Source of the DNA: Chlorobiota bacterium
GTDB taxonomy: Bacteria; Bacteroidota; Ignavibacteria; OLB7
Assembly: GCA_021296135.1 (NCBI GenBank)
Contig: JAGWAZ010000035.1
Coordinates: forward strand, 1-36,076
Reading direction: 5' to 3'
Length of the DNA stretch: 36,076 bases
Of this stretch, positions 20,029 through 29,127 are shown piece by piece. A model generated the notes under the pieces. It saw nothing but the letters and a program-made list of their open reading frames with translations, was not told where the DNA came from and did not search any database. Within the stretch, counting starts at the first letter, position 1; each line of letters begins with the position of its first letter. A program made the translations under genes and the position numbers.

Positions 20029-21354
20029 ATGATTGAGCTTGACCACAATGCTGAAATGTACAGCGCGAAGCTGAAAGTCGTCGGCGTCGGCGGCGGAGGG
20101 GGCAATGCTATTAACAGCATGATTGCGCGTGGCCTTGAGGGATGCGAATTCGTCGCGGTGAATACTGACGCGCAGGCGTTGTCAAAAAACCAGGCACCAC
20201 ATAAGGTGCAGATCGGAAAAGAGCTGACCCGCGGCCTTGGGGCCGGGGCAAATCCTGATATTGGACGGGATGCTTCGATTGAGGATCGGGATGAATTGAG
20301 TGAAACTCTGTCCGGAGCTGATATGGTCTTCGTGACCGCCGGGATGGGCGGAGGTACTGGTACCGGAGGGGCTCCTATTGTTGCTGAGGTTGCTCGTCAA
20401 CAGGGGGGGTTGGTTGTCGGCATTGTTACCCGTCCCTTCAACTGGGAAGGGAAGCCACGACAGGCGAAGGCCGATCAGGGCATAGAAGAATTACGTGAGC
20501 ACGTCGATACACTGATCGTTGTCCCGAATCAGCGGCTCCTCTCGATTATCGACAACAACACCAGCTTGCAGGATGCCTTCCGAAGAGTTGATGATGTTCT
20601 CTACAATGCCACCAGTGGTATTGCACGGATCATTACTGGTCAGGGCTACATCAACGTAGACTTTGCTGACGTGCGGACTATCATGCAGAGCATGGGCGAA
20701 GCCTTGATGGGAACTGGCATGGCCGCCGGAGATGACCGAGCAGTCGAAGCAGCACAAAGCGCTATCTCCTCGCCACTGCTCGAAGGTGTCTCGATTTCAG
20801 GATCCCAGGGTGTGCTCATCAACATCGTTGCCTCAAGCAGTCTGACAATGATGGAGATTGATGAAGCAGTCGATATCGTTTATAAGTCAGTCGGGCAGGA
20901 AGCAAACATCATCTTCGGTGTAGTTATTGATGAGGCGCTCGAAGACAAGATGATGGTGACTGTGATCGCAACCGGATTTAACAGGAAGGCAACGGCAAAG
21001 AAAGAGGAGGGGAAGAAGCAGGGTACCTCTATGCCGTTCCGAGCAGTCGGTTTCGATCTGCAACGCGCGGAGACTGCCGACGAAATGGAGCAGAAAATTC
21101 CCGAATCGCAACCGAACGTTCCACTAACTCCTACGGAGGAACCCGAAGAGTACGTTGCAAACAATCCGGGAACCTATAAGAAGTACGACGTCCCTGCATA
21201 CGAGCGGCGAAACGTCAGCCATGAAGTTCTCCGTGGCGGCTTCGACATTCCTAAACACGAGGAGGCTGAGGACAAACAGGAGATACAGAAAGAGCAGGAG
21301 GCACAGCGACCATGCCCTGAACGAGCTGCCTTTTTGCGCAGGATAATGGATTAG
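20029..21354 (+). CDS. ftsZ: Cell division protein FtsZ
   Basis: [46 protein letters not shown]-terminal AAFLRRIMD. Confidence 0.98.
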   Translation: MIELDHNAEMYSAKLKVVGVGGGGGNAINSMIARGLEGCEFVAVNTDAQALSKNQAPHKVQIGKELTRGLGAGANPDIGRDASIEDRDELSETLSGADMVFVTAGMGGGTGTGGAPIVAEVARQQGGLVVGIVTRPFNWEGKPRQAKADQGIEELREHVDTLIVVPNQRLLSIIDNNTSLQDAFRRVDDVLYNATSGIARIITGQGYINVDFADVRTIMQSMGEALMGTGMAAGDDRAVEAAQSAISSPLLEGVSISGSQGVLINIVASSSLTMMEIDEAVDIVYKSVGQEANIIFGVVIDEALEDKMMVTVIATGFNRKATAKKEEGKKQGTSMPFRAVGFDLQRAETADEMEQKIPESQPNVPLTPTEEPEEYVANNPGTYKKYDVPAYERRNVSHEVLRGGFDIPKHEEAEDKQEIQKEQEAQRPCPERAAFLRRIMD

Positions 21355-21400
21355 GTTGGGTAGGCGCACATCTCTGCAGCATGCGCTAAACGCTTGCACA

Positions 21401-21445
21401 AATCGAGCCGAGCCGGATTCTCTCCGGCTCGGCTCGATTCTTTTC
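21401..21445 (+). terminator. Strong terminator closing the dcw cluster
   Basis: AATCGAGCCGAGCCGG attctct CCGGCTCGGCTCGATT: perfect 16-bp stem followed by CTTTTC. Confidence 0.9.
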
Positions 21446-21849
21446 TGACCAGGTGAGAAGTTTTTGTGCCTAGGGTGTCCTTATACAAAATAAGGAGGGT
21501 CATTCAGATAGTCTACGATATTTGGTTCCTTATCGCTTTTGCCGGGCTATCAACTTGGCAAACCTGGAAAACGATAAAAAGTACACGCCATGTTCTAATA
21601 AAGAACTGAAATAGATATGTATCTTTAGCGTTATGAACTCTTAGTAACAACGAAATCTCCGTAAAACCAACGAATCGACTTTTCTTTGCTGGCTTCTTCA
21701 AATGGAACCCGATCTTCATAGTACCTCCCTTATAAGTTAGTATAGGGAAAACCTTTCATCAAAGAAATCTTCTCTTTTTCTTGAAAATCGCTTATATAAT
21801 GGGATGTTTTGTGAAATTTAGAGTAGTTAAGAGAAACTAAAAAATGAAC

Positions 21850-22175
21850 CCTGCCGGTTCACATCGAACTTCTCCTTTGCGAGATATTTTCATAAAGGAG
21901 TGTCGTGTACAACGGCATCAATTTTTCCGGCATGTAAGTCTCTCATTCCATCGATTGCCGATTCATACTGTTCTATAGGGAATGTTCCGTTCGTTCAACT
22001 ATGTTGCTCCGGTTGCCTTGTACACAGCGCCGACTCGGACGCGGGGAAGATCACTCACTCCCTTCACATCGGTCTCAAGCTCAGAAACAGTCGGCGAGGC
22101 AGCAACCGCTTCCGTAAAACTTGAGATGGTAATGATCGCTACAGAAGGAGGCAATCGGAACTTCTCCTGAGTTCG
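21850..22175 (-). pseudogene. Decayed fragment of a ligand-gated ion channel/solute-binding (SBP_bac_3, GluR0-like) protein
   Basis: Minus-strand conceptual translation with stops and one frameshift: PSVAIITISSFTEAVAASPTVSELETDVKGVSDLPRVRVGAVYKATGAT*LNERNIPYRTV/ESAIDGMRDLHAGKIDAVVHDTPL*KYLAKEKFDV. Confidence 0.7.
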
Positions 22176-22300
22176 GAGCAAGCCTCAGATCAAACCTCAG
22201 ATCAAACCCGAGCGTCCGATCTTGTCGTCCACATTTAACAATATTACCTTGCTATATTTGCGATATCAAAATTGACGGTTGACAACGTTGCTTTAGAGTT

Positions 22301-22978
22301 ATGAGATTTCTACGCAGCGAGCTGCTTGGGCTTGCTCTTTTAGGATCAGTTCTATTACTGCGCCCTCTCTGTGCTCAGACAGATAACCCGGATACGAATG
22401 ATGTCTGGGAAGACATTGAACTGACCGAACCTGTACTGGCTCCAGGGCCAGGGGGCTTTGGCATCTATGGAGGACCGATCTTTGAGTACTCTACGCTCAA
22501 AACAACCGACCTTGATCCAGACCTCGATCATACCCTTTTGCTCACAGGTGGCTCCGGTTATGTGATTATTGCGAACTGGCTCGTTGGGTGTGCTGGAGCC
22601 GGCGTAACTCTCAATAACCCGAATGATCGCTACGACCGGTTTCGCTTGGGGTATGGAGGATTTATAACCGGTTACGATCGCTATCTGTTCAAAGATCTTT
22701 CAGGACGTGTTTTGATGCTTGTAGGGGGAGGTGATCTTGAGATGGTGAAGAAGATCAACATTCCGAATCACGAGGGAGAATTTCTGGAGCGTTTTCGGAA
22801 GGAGGATTTTTTTCTCACGAAAGGCGAAGTCAGCATCGGCTACAACGTGCTTCCCTTTACCGATATACGTGCTGCAGCCTCATACTGGTACCCGATCGGA
22901 GGAGAGAATGCTGAAGATCTTCGCGGCTGGACGTTTGGTCTTCGCCTGATGCTTGGATTCAGGAACAATGTCTTTTAA
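22301..22978 (+). CDS. Predicted secreted/outer-membrane beta-rich protein, paralogue of 23106-23831
   Basis: Signal peptide ending LCAQ; repeated Gly/aromatic beta-strand pattern. Confidence 0.75.
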   Translation: MRFLRSELLGLALLGSVLLLRPLCAQTDNPDTNDVWEDIELTEPVLAPGPGGFGIYGGPIFEYSTLKTTDLDPDLDHTLLLTGGSGYVIIANWLVGCAGAGVTLNNPNDRYDRFRLGYGGFITGYDRYLFKDLSGRVLMLVGGGDLEMVKKINIPNHEGEFLERFRKEDFFLTKGEVSIGYNVLPFTDIRAAASYWYPIGGENAEDLRGWTFGLRLMLGFRNNVF

Positions 22979-23105
22979 TAGTCAATGGAGTTAGAGAGTT
23001 TATAGGGTTCATTGAGTTGAGCAGTCGGAAGTCGAAGAGTCAGAAGTCGATTGAGTGCAAAATCTGTCCTCATAGCTCACTATCCCGTAGTATATCAACC
23101 AGAGT

Positions 23106-23831
23106 ATGATTTCCAACACGTTTTACTATACCATGACGACTCTATTATCAGTATGCCTTCTTTTGCTCCTAGAGCTTCTTGTTCCAGCAACGTTGCTTTA
23201 TAGCCAAAGCACTGACGAAGAAGACTTTGTGGAGCTTGAGGACTTCGTCGATGAGGACGAGTTCAGCATGAAACCACGCTTCAGTCGTCCAAGTTCGGGG
23301 GGTGGGGTTACTCTCGGCTTCAACCTTACTGCTTTGAAGCCCTCAGTTCTCGATCCTTCCCTAAAGGGTGATCTGGTTTTGAGAAACATCGATGTCTATT
23401 TCGTCCACAACGGTCTGCTTCTTGGCGGCTCATGGACAACATCAACCCTTTATGACGCTCCTGATAACTATGACGAATTTGATTTTGGTTATCGAGGAGT
23501 GATGCTTGGTTATGAACAGGGTCTCTACTATGGAAGATTGAAAATCCGTCCGAGTATTTTTCTGGGTCAGATGGGCGTCAAACTCATAAAATCACGTCCT
23601 GATATAACATTTGACACGATACTCAATCCTAGCCGACGGGAAGTCCTTGAAAGAGTTTGGGAAGATGAATCTTTCATGCTTAGGCCAGCATTCGGTATCG
23701 GCTTCTGGCCAATCGACTTGGTTCAACTTCGAGTAGAGGCCGGTTTCCTCTATCCGATGCAAGGCAGGCGGTGGGAGGAGTTGCGCGAACCGATATATAG
23801 TTTCCAGTTTGTTTTCGGCTCAAACCGGTAA
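23106..23831 (+). CDS. Predicted secreted/outer-membrane beta-rich protein, paralogue of 22301-22978
   Basis: Hydrophobic signal sequence; shared blocks such as YDxFxxGYxGxxxGY and YPxxGxxxEELR. Confidence 0.75.
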   Translation: MISNTFYYTMTTLLSVCLLLLLELLVPATLLYSQSTDEEDFVELEDFVDEDEFSMKPRFSRPSSGGGVTLGFNLTALKPSVLDPSLKGDLVLRNIDVYFVHNGLLLGGSWTTSTLYDAPDNYDEFDFGYRGVMLGYEQGLYYGRLKIRPSIFLGQMGVKLIKSRPDITFDTILNPSRREVLERVWEDESFMLRPAFGIGFWPIDLVQLRVEAGFLYPMQGRRWEELREPIYSFQFVFGSNR

Positions 23832-23942
23832 CAGTGAGACCTGATTCGCTGTTAAACCAGTGGGAGTTTCATGGTTCAAATGATTGCTTATGTATCAGAG
23901 ATGAGTTCTCTTGAAGAGCACAGCAACAATTTTACAAGAACT

Positions 23943-24635
23943 ATGAAAGCGGTTTATCTATTTATTGGAATCTTCCTGTGCTCTTTCCTCCTTATCAGTT
24001 GTGGACATACCAACAACCTTACCCAGTATGATATAGTCGGAAAGAGAGCGTTTTATCGCGCTCATTCATCAACTTCAGGCTCATCAAAAGCGATTGTTGA
24101 CAGCCCGGATAACGATAACATCGTTGCAGATATCGTAGCTATTATCGGGAGTGGCGTCGTGAGCGATCGGGCACGGAAAAAACTTCAACGGGCAATTAAT
24201 ACTGATTCGATTGCCAACGCCATCGCGGACGGTATGCGGCGATCAGCCAGTGACTACCTCGGAATTCGGGAAGTAAAAAGCATGTCGGATGATCCGGACT
24301 TTATCGTTGAAACAGAGCTGACCGAATTCAGGATAATCTCCACCAAAACCGGACTCAATGCACGGGTCTGTGCCAAATCGCGGATCATCGACCGACGTTC
24401 CGGCGGCGTTGTCTGGGAGAATTCCGAAGGACATACCATCAACGTTTCGAATACATTCTCTGCTCTCTATGGGCCGGACGCTGTGCAGTTTGGTGCAAGC
24501 GTCTTTAATGCAGTACAATTGTTGGATATGGATGAAGAGGATATCCGCAAGTTCATTAACCCTACAGCGGAAGAGGCTGGCCGTAAGATTGGCGAGACAC
24601 TCCGTGAAGATGTGGCCGAAATGCATGGACAATGA
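23943..24635 (+). CDS. Predicted lipoprotein
   Basis: MKAVYLFIGIFLCSFLLISCGHT: signal peptide with lipobox LISC. This start is preferred over 23871. Confidence 0.75.
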   Translation: MKAVYLFIGIFLCSFLLISCGHTNNLTQYDIVGKRAFYRAHSSTSGSSKAIVDSPDNDNIVADIVAIIGSGVVSDRARKKLQRAINTDSIANAIADGMRRSASDYLGIREVKSMSDDPDFIVETELTEFRIISTKTGLNARVCAKSRIIDRRSGGVVWENSEGHTINVSNTFSALYGPDAVQFGASVFNAVQLLDMDEEDIRKFINPTAEEAGRKIGETLREDVAEMHGQ

Positions 24636-24756
24636 CCTGAGGCAGTAGGTAGGGAAAAGATAATCATATACAAAAGTTACTAAGAATAGTTGACAATTAG
24701 TTAATTTATGATATTATAGTTACCATGATTAAAGTAAATAGCATAAGAGAATAATT

Positions 24757-25149
24757 ATGCCAGGACCAGGAAAATCGTACCGAGAAGGTTTTACGGTTAT
24801 TGAGTTCTATTTCGTATTTTTCTGAATAATGCGGCGGCGGAAAGCGTGGTTTGAGGCGCAACGGTGGCCCGGTGAAGTTACCTGCCCAGATTGCGGTTCT
24901 GATAAATGCGTTTCCACGACACACAAGACAAAGCGGTATCGTTGCAAAGATTGCAGGCAGTTCTTTAGCGTTCGCAAGGGAACGGTTATGGAGTCGAGCA
25001 AGCTCGGATGACAACAATGGACTATCACTGCTATGTTAACGAATTTGCCGGCGTATAACATCCGCGACAAGGGTACACTCATGCAGAAGACCGCGATGGC
25101 GCGGGGAATGGTTGGGAAGCAACTCAAATACGAGGATTTAATCGCATGA
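24757..25149 (+). pseudogene. IS1595-like transposase remnant (Zn-ribbon N-terminus joined to C-terminal tail, catalytic core deleted)
   Basis: GPGKSYREGFTVIEF..., WFEAQRWPGEVTCPDCGSDKCVSTTHKTKRYRCKDCRQFFSVRKGTVMESSKLG, then YHCYVNEFAG/YNIRDKGTLMQKTAMARGMVGKQLKYEDLIA*, with frame changes. Confidence 0.8.
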
Positions 25150-25961
25150 TGACGAAAGATACGTGGATCGGCAAGGTCCATCATGGCGATTGTCTTGATG
25201 TAATGAAGGTCATTCCGTCTGATAGTGTTGACCTTATCATTACTTCGCCACCCTATGCCGATGCTAGGTCTCATACATACGGCGGAATTAAGCCAGAAGA
25301 ATATGTCGAGTGGTTTTGTGACCGCGGGGAGGAAATCCACAGAATATTAAAGCCGACGGGATCGTTTGTTCTGAACATAAAAGAGAAAGCGGTTGATGGT
25401 GAAAGGCACACGTACGTACTCGATCTTATTCTTGCCTTAAAGCGACAAATCGGTTTCCGATGGGTCGAGGAATACGTGTGGCACAAAACCACGTCCGCGC
25501 CGGGGAAGTGGAAATATCGTTTTCGAGATGCATGGGAGCGGATAATCCATTTCAGCAAAACCAAAGACATCAAAATGCGACAAGATGCCGTCAAGGTTCC
25601 TATAGGCGACTGGACGGAAACCCGCCTACGCAACATGAGTGATAACGACCGCGAGCGGAGAGAATCTGCTACAAGTTCAAAGATCGGTCGCAGAATAGAG
25701 GCTTGGGAAGGCAGAAAAACTGTATATCCATCAAACGTCTTGCATCGCCCACCTGTCTGTCACAATACAGGACATAGTGCCGCCTTCCCTGAATGGTTGC
25801 CGGAGTTCTTTATCAAATTATTTACCGACGAAGGTGATGTAGTGCTCGATCCTTTTTTGGGTAGTGGAACGACTTTCCGAGTTGCCCAAAAGATGGGCAG
25901 AAATCCCGTTGGAATTGAAATAAAAAAGGAATATGTGCAGGAAGAGAGGATTTTGCTGTGA
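25146..25961 (+). CDS. DNA methyltransferase of a Type II RM system (beta-type N4-cytosine/N6-adenine)
   Basis: Catalytic TSPPYADARSHTYGG precedes the SAM-binding DPFLGSGTTFRVAQKMGRNPVGIEI (beta-group order); upstream GDCLDVMKVIPSDSVDLII. Confidence 0.92.
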   Translation: MMTKDTWIGKVHHGDCLDVMKVIPSDSVDLIITSPPYADARSHTYGGIKPEEYVEWFCDRGEEIHRILKPTGSFVLNIKEKAVDGERHTYVLDLILALKRQIGFRWVEEYVWHKTTSAPGKWKYRFRDAWERIIHFSKTKDIKMRQDAVKVPIGDWTETRLRNMSDNDRERRESATSSKIGRRIEAWEGRKTVYPSNVLHRPPVCHNTGHSAAFPEWLPEFFIKLFTDEGDVVLDPFLGSGTTFRVAQKMGRNPVGIEIKKEYVQEERILL

Positions 25962-26623
25962 ATGATTATTTGCCTTGGATTGCAGATAACGAACTCCTTG
26001 ATGCTGTAGACGCACTCATAAAATCGTCAGAGAAAGCATACTCACATGCTGAGGAACGGATTCAGAAAAATGTTATTGACCCGTTTTCTTCCATAACTAT
26101 TGTCTCCACGCTAAACATAAAATCTTCTGAGGATTTGAACAGAATCCAAGCGTCTCAATCTGCATTATCTGGAATGTCAAACGCAATTGGAACGTTTCAT
26201 CAATCTGTATTAGGTTCTGTGGAAGGCTGGTTAAACCACGATACTGGTTACGATCTTGAAAACCCGTCTCGGAAACTTATTGCCGAAATTAAGAACAAGC
26301 ACAACACTATGAATCAACAGAACCGAGAAAAGGTTATTAGCGATTTAGATACAGCACTTAAGCAGAAAGGCAGGGAATGGACTGGCTACCTAGTGCAAAT
26401 TATCTCAAAAAACAGAGAACGTTTTACAAAGAAAACTGGCTTTGGCAGGGAATTGTATGAGACCGATGGGTCTACTTTTTACGAATTGGCAACAGGCTAT
26501 TCGACAGCCCTGTATGACCTATATCATGCGCTTGAAAAACTTTTGAGCGAAATAAATGGGTCGCTATCTAGTGAAATTAAGGACATGTGCAGAAGAATAC
26601 TCACCAACGGTATTCCTAAATAA
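25958..26623 (+). CDS. Probable Type II restriction endonuclease, Eco47II-like (GTG start)
   Basis: GYDLENPSRKLIAEIKNKHNTMNQQ (candidate PD-(D/E)xK-type D...ExK), GYLVQIISKNRERF, STFYELATG; 4-nt overlap with the methylase. Confidence 0.75.
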   Translation: MNDYLPWIADNELLDAVDALIKSSEKAYSHAEERIQKNVIDPFSSITIVSTLNIKSSEDLNRIQASQSALSGMSNAIGTFHQSVLGSVEGWLNHDTGYDLENPSRKLIAEIKNKHNTMNQQNREKVISDLDTALKQKGREWTGYLVQIISKNRERFTKKTGFGRELYETDGSTFYELATGYSTALYDLYHALEKLLSEINGSLSSEIKDMCRRILTNGIPK

Positions 26624-26636
26624 GAAGTCTTCGAAT

Positions 26637-26807
26637 ATGACAAGTCAAAAAACGAAACCCAAAATTAAGCACAGTCGCCCTGCAACTCGGACATTAAAGA
26701 TTGATGTGTTGCCCGAATATGTGGCGAAGTCGATATTTGCCGCCACCAAACAACCCGATTCATCGAAACGAAAGAAATCTGTGAACTGCCATGTTTGTAG
26801 TGAGTAG
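26637..26807 (+). CDS. Small basic protein of unknown function (56 aa)
   Basis: MTSQKTKPKIKHSRPATRTLKIDVLPEYVAKSIFAATKQPDSSKRKKSVNCHVCSE; co-directional, 13 nt after the nuclease stop. Confidence 0.4.
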   Translation: MTSQKTKPKIKHSRPATRTLKIDVLPEYVAKSIFAATKQPDSSKRKKSVNCHVCSE

Positions 26808-26881
26808 TGAGGATAGATTCTTGGACTCTATTGACTCTCAACTCCTGGACCCTTGACCCAAAAACTATACTCTCGCAGGCT

Positions 26882-27009
26882 AAAGCCTTGCGACTACCAT
26901 TCGACCCTCAACTTCAAGAACTACGGTCATTGCTGCGCCAAGGCCAAAGACCTGCGACTACCTTTCAACTCTCAACTTCAAGAGCTACCATCGTTGCCGC
27001 GCCAAGCAA
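26882..27009. repeat. 64-bp imperfect tandem duplication overlapping the 3' end of the ROK gene
   Basis: Copies at 26882-26945 and 26946-27009, about 80% identical by eye, sharing TGCGACTACC and CTCAACTTCAAGA. Confidence 0.85.
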
Positions 27010-27942
27010 CGCACTGTCATGCCCCAACGAGGCAGGCTGCAAATCAATACAATCAACAGGAATATAAAAAACGTGATCTCGTAGCCGTTCTCGTACAGGT
27101 GTGATCAAATCATCTCCTGCCATTGCAACACCGCCCCCGAGAACAATACGCTCCGGCGAAAGGACGTGAATGATACTGCCAAGACCTATTGCCAGATACT
27201 CTGCAGCCTCAAGCCAGGCTTTCGTTGCCAAGGCATCTCCCATCCTGTAGCCCTCCAGCACTTCTTCAGCACGTATCTTTTCAATCGTTCCATCTACCAT
27301 TTCGAGTAATCGCCTCCCCTCTCCGGGCCGTTCCCGCACCAGTTCACGGGCACGTTCAGCAATATGCGTGCCACTTGCCATCTGCTCCAGGCACCCCCGA
27401 TTACCGCAATCACAAAGAGGACCATCGGTCTGTACAGTGATATGTCCAACCTCTCCACCACCTGAGGCCACTCCATGAACGAGCTTACCATCAAGGATTA
27501 CCCCTCCACCAATGCCGGTACTGATAGTCAGATTAAGGAAGGGGTTGGCTCCCTTTCCGATTCCCCAGTGATATTCCGCAAGCGCTCCGAGGTTCGCATC
27601 GTTATCAAGGGTTGTCGGGCTGTCGAAAGCCTCAGCAAGTATGCTCGCGAGGGGAATATCCTTCCATCCGGGCAAGTGGGGGAAATTGAGGACGACTCCA
27701 CGTTCATGATCGAGAGGCCCTCCAATGGAAATGCCAACTGCAACAGGATGTTCCCTGGCAAGCAATTGCAGGGAGCGATCCACAATAACCGGAATCACCA
27801 ACTCCGGTCTGCGCAATTCTGGCACGGGGAACTTCTCTACTCTCTGAAACTCACCGCTCGAGCTGAAACTGGCATGATCAGCTATCCCGAGTGCAATCTT
27901 TGTTCCTCCGATATCAATTGCCAGTAGTTTTTCAGAACTCAC
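26965..27942 (-). CDS. ROK-family sugar kinase (glucokinase-like)
   Basis: LLAIDIGGTKIALGIAD, ISTGIGGGVILDGKLVHG, GEVGHITVQTDGPLCDCGNRGCLEQMASG, RIVLGGGVA. Confidence 0.94.
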   Translation of the reverse strand: MSSEKLLAIDIGGTKIALGIADHASFSSSGEFQRVEKFPVPELRRPELVIPVIVDRSLQLLAREHPVAVGISIGGPLDHERGVVLNFPHLPGWKDIPLASILAEAFDSPTTLDNDANLGALAEYHWGIGKGANPFLNLTISTGIGGGVILDGKLVHGVASGGGEVGHITVQTDGPLCDCGNRGCLEQMASGTHIAERARELVRERPGEGRRLLEMVDGTIEKIRAEEVLEGYRMGDALATKAWLEAAEYLAIGLGSIIHVLSPERIVLGGGVAMAGDDLITPVRERLRDHVFYIPVDCIDLQPASLGHDSALLGAATMVALEVES

Positions 27943-28045
27943 ACCGACACCTTCAGCAGATGGTCGCAGTTACTCCGAACCATTGCCAACCGATCCCACA
28001 TAGAGAGTTGCTCAGTTTCTTCATGATTCGTTATGTTGGGTTGAT

Positions 28046-28849
28046 ATGCCAATTCAGGCCACAAACATAACATATCGGCACAGTCCACGCTTTGGGTTGG
28101 AAGAAATCTCGCTGCACCTTGAGCAAGGGAAGTTAACCGCATTGATTGGTCCAAACGGTTCTGGCAAGACAACGCTTATCCGGCTGCTCTGCGGTTTTCT
28201 GAAGCCACAACTTGGAGAGATAACGTTACTTGGTCGTCCATTGCATGAATGGCCCTCGTACGACCGTGCCCGACACATTACGTATGTCTCACAGACATGG
28301 CGTCCAACATTCCCTTTCACGGTAGAGCAGGCCGTTCTGATGGGACGAACACCCTGGCGGGGAAAGTATGGAGGGTTTGAAAGTGGGGAGGATGTGAAGG
28401 CAGCAGATCGTGCAATAGAACTGCTCGACCTCGAAACCTTTCGTCATGAACCGATCACACATCTATCCGGAGGAGAACTTCAACGAGTAATGATTGCAAC
28501 TGCCCTTGCTCAAGGAACGGAGATCATTCTGCTCGATGAACCGACGACACACCTTGATATTTCATGGCAGCAGAGCATTCTTGAAAAACTACGAGGGGTT
28601 ATCTCCGATAGTTCGCTGACTATTCTGGCATCGATTCACGATTTGAACCTTGCCTCGATATACAGCGACCGGATCGCTATGCTCTCGGACGGCCACATGG
28701 TTGCCTACGGAAAGCCTGCCGATGTGCTCACGGCAGATCGCCTGCGAAGCGTCTTCAGTCTCGATCTTGACCTCGATGAGAGTCGATATGGTGATGCACC
28801 AGGCATTAATTATCGGTCTCCTCACAAATCCTGGAGCCATGCACGATAA
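28046..28849 (+). CDS. ABC transporter ATP-binding protein, FecE/BtuD-like
   Basis: GPNGSGKTTLIRLLCGFLKP, LSGGELQRVMIATALAQ, ILLDEPTTHLDI, IHDLNLA. Confidence 0.93.
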   Translation: MPIQATNITYRHSPRFGLEEISLHLEQGKLTALIGPNGSGKTTLIRLLCGFLKPQLGEITLLGRPLHEWPSYDRARHITYVSQTWRPTFPFTVEQAVLMGRTPWRGKYGGFESGEDVKAADRAIELLDLETFRHEPITHLSGGELQRVMIATALAQGTEIILLDEPTTHLDISWQQSILEKLRGVISDSSLTILASIHDLNLASIYSDRIAMLSDGHMVAYGKPADVLTADRLRSVFSLDLDLDESRYGDAPGINYRSPHKSWSHAR

Positions 28850-29127
28850 CTCCCCAAATCCCATATAATAACCGCAACCTTCTCCCGATTCTACTGAATA
28901 ACCGGAATCGATAACGGAGATTCCTGAACTACTGCCGGAAGAAGGATCAGGACAATCAGCTCGAACAGGGGAACGCCGTGGTTGGATGTTCAACCTCTTC
29001 CTCTTTGCTGCTCTTCTCGAGGTTGCTGGAATGCTCCTGACGACCTGGATGAGGTATCGACATTAAGGACTCTCCTCCGACCATCTTGCGTTTGGCAAAA
29101 CGTTGAAAAAAACCGAATTTCTCCGAC

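Noticed and set aside
27475-27927. 150-aa plus-strand ORF inside the ROK gene
   Set aside because: The minus-strand ROK kinase has all family motifs; the plus frame is a shadow.
28950-29065. Short open frame ending FNLFLFAALLEVAGMLLTTWMRYRH*
   Set aside because: Could be a single-TM micro-protein, but no good start codon and no other support.
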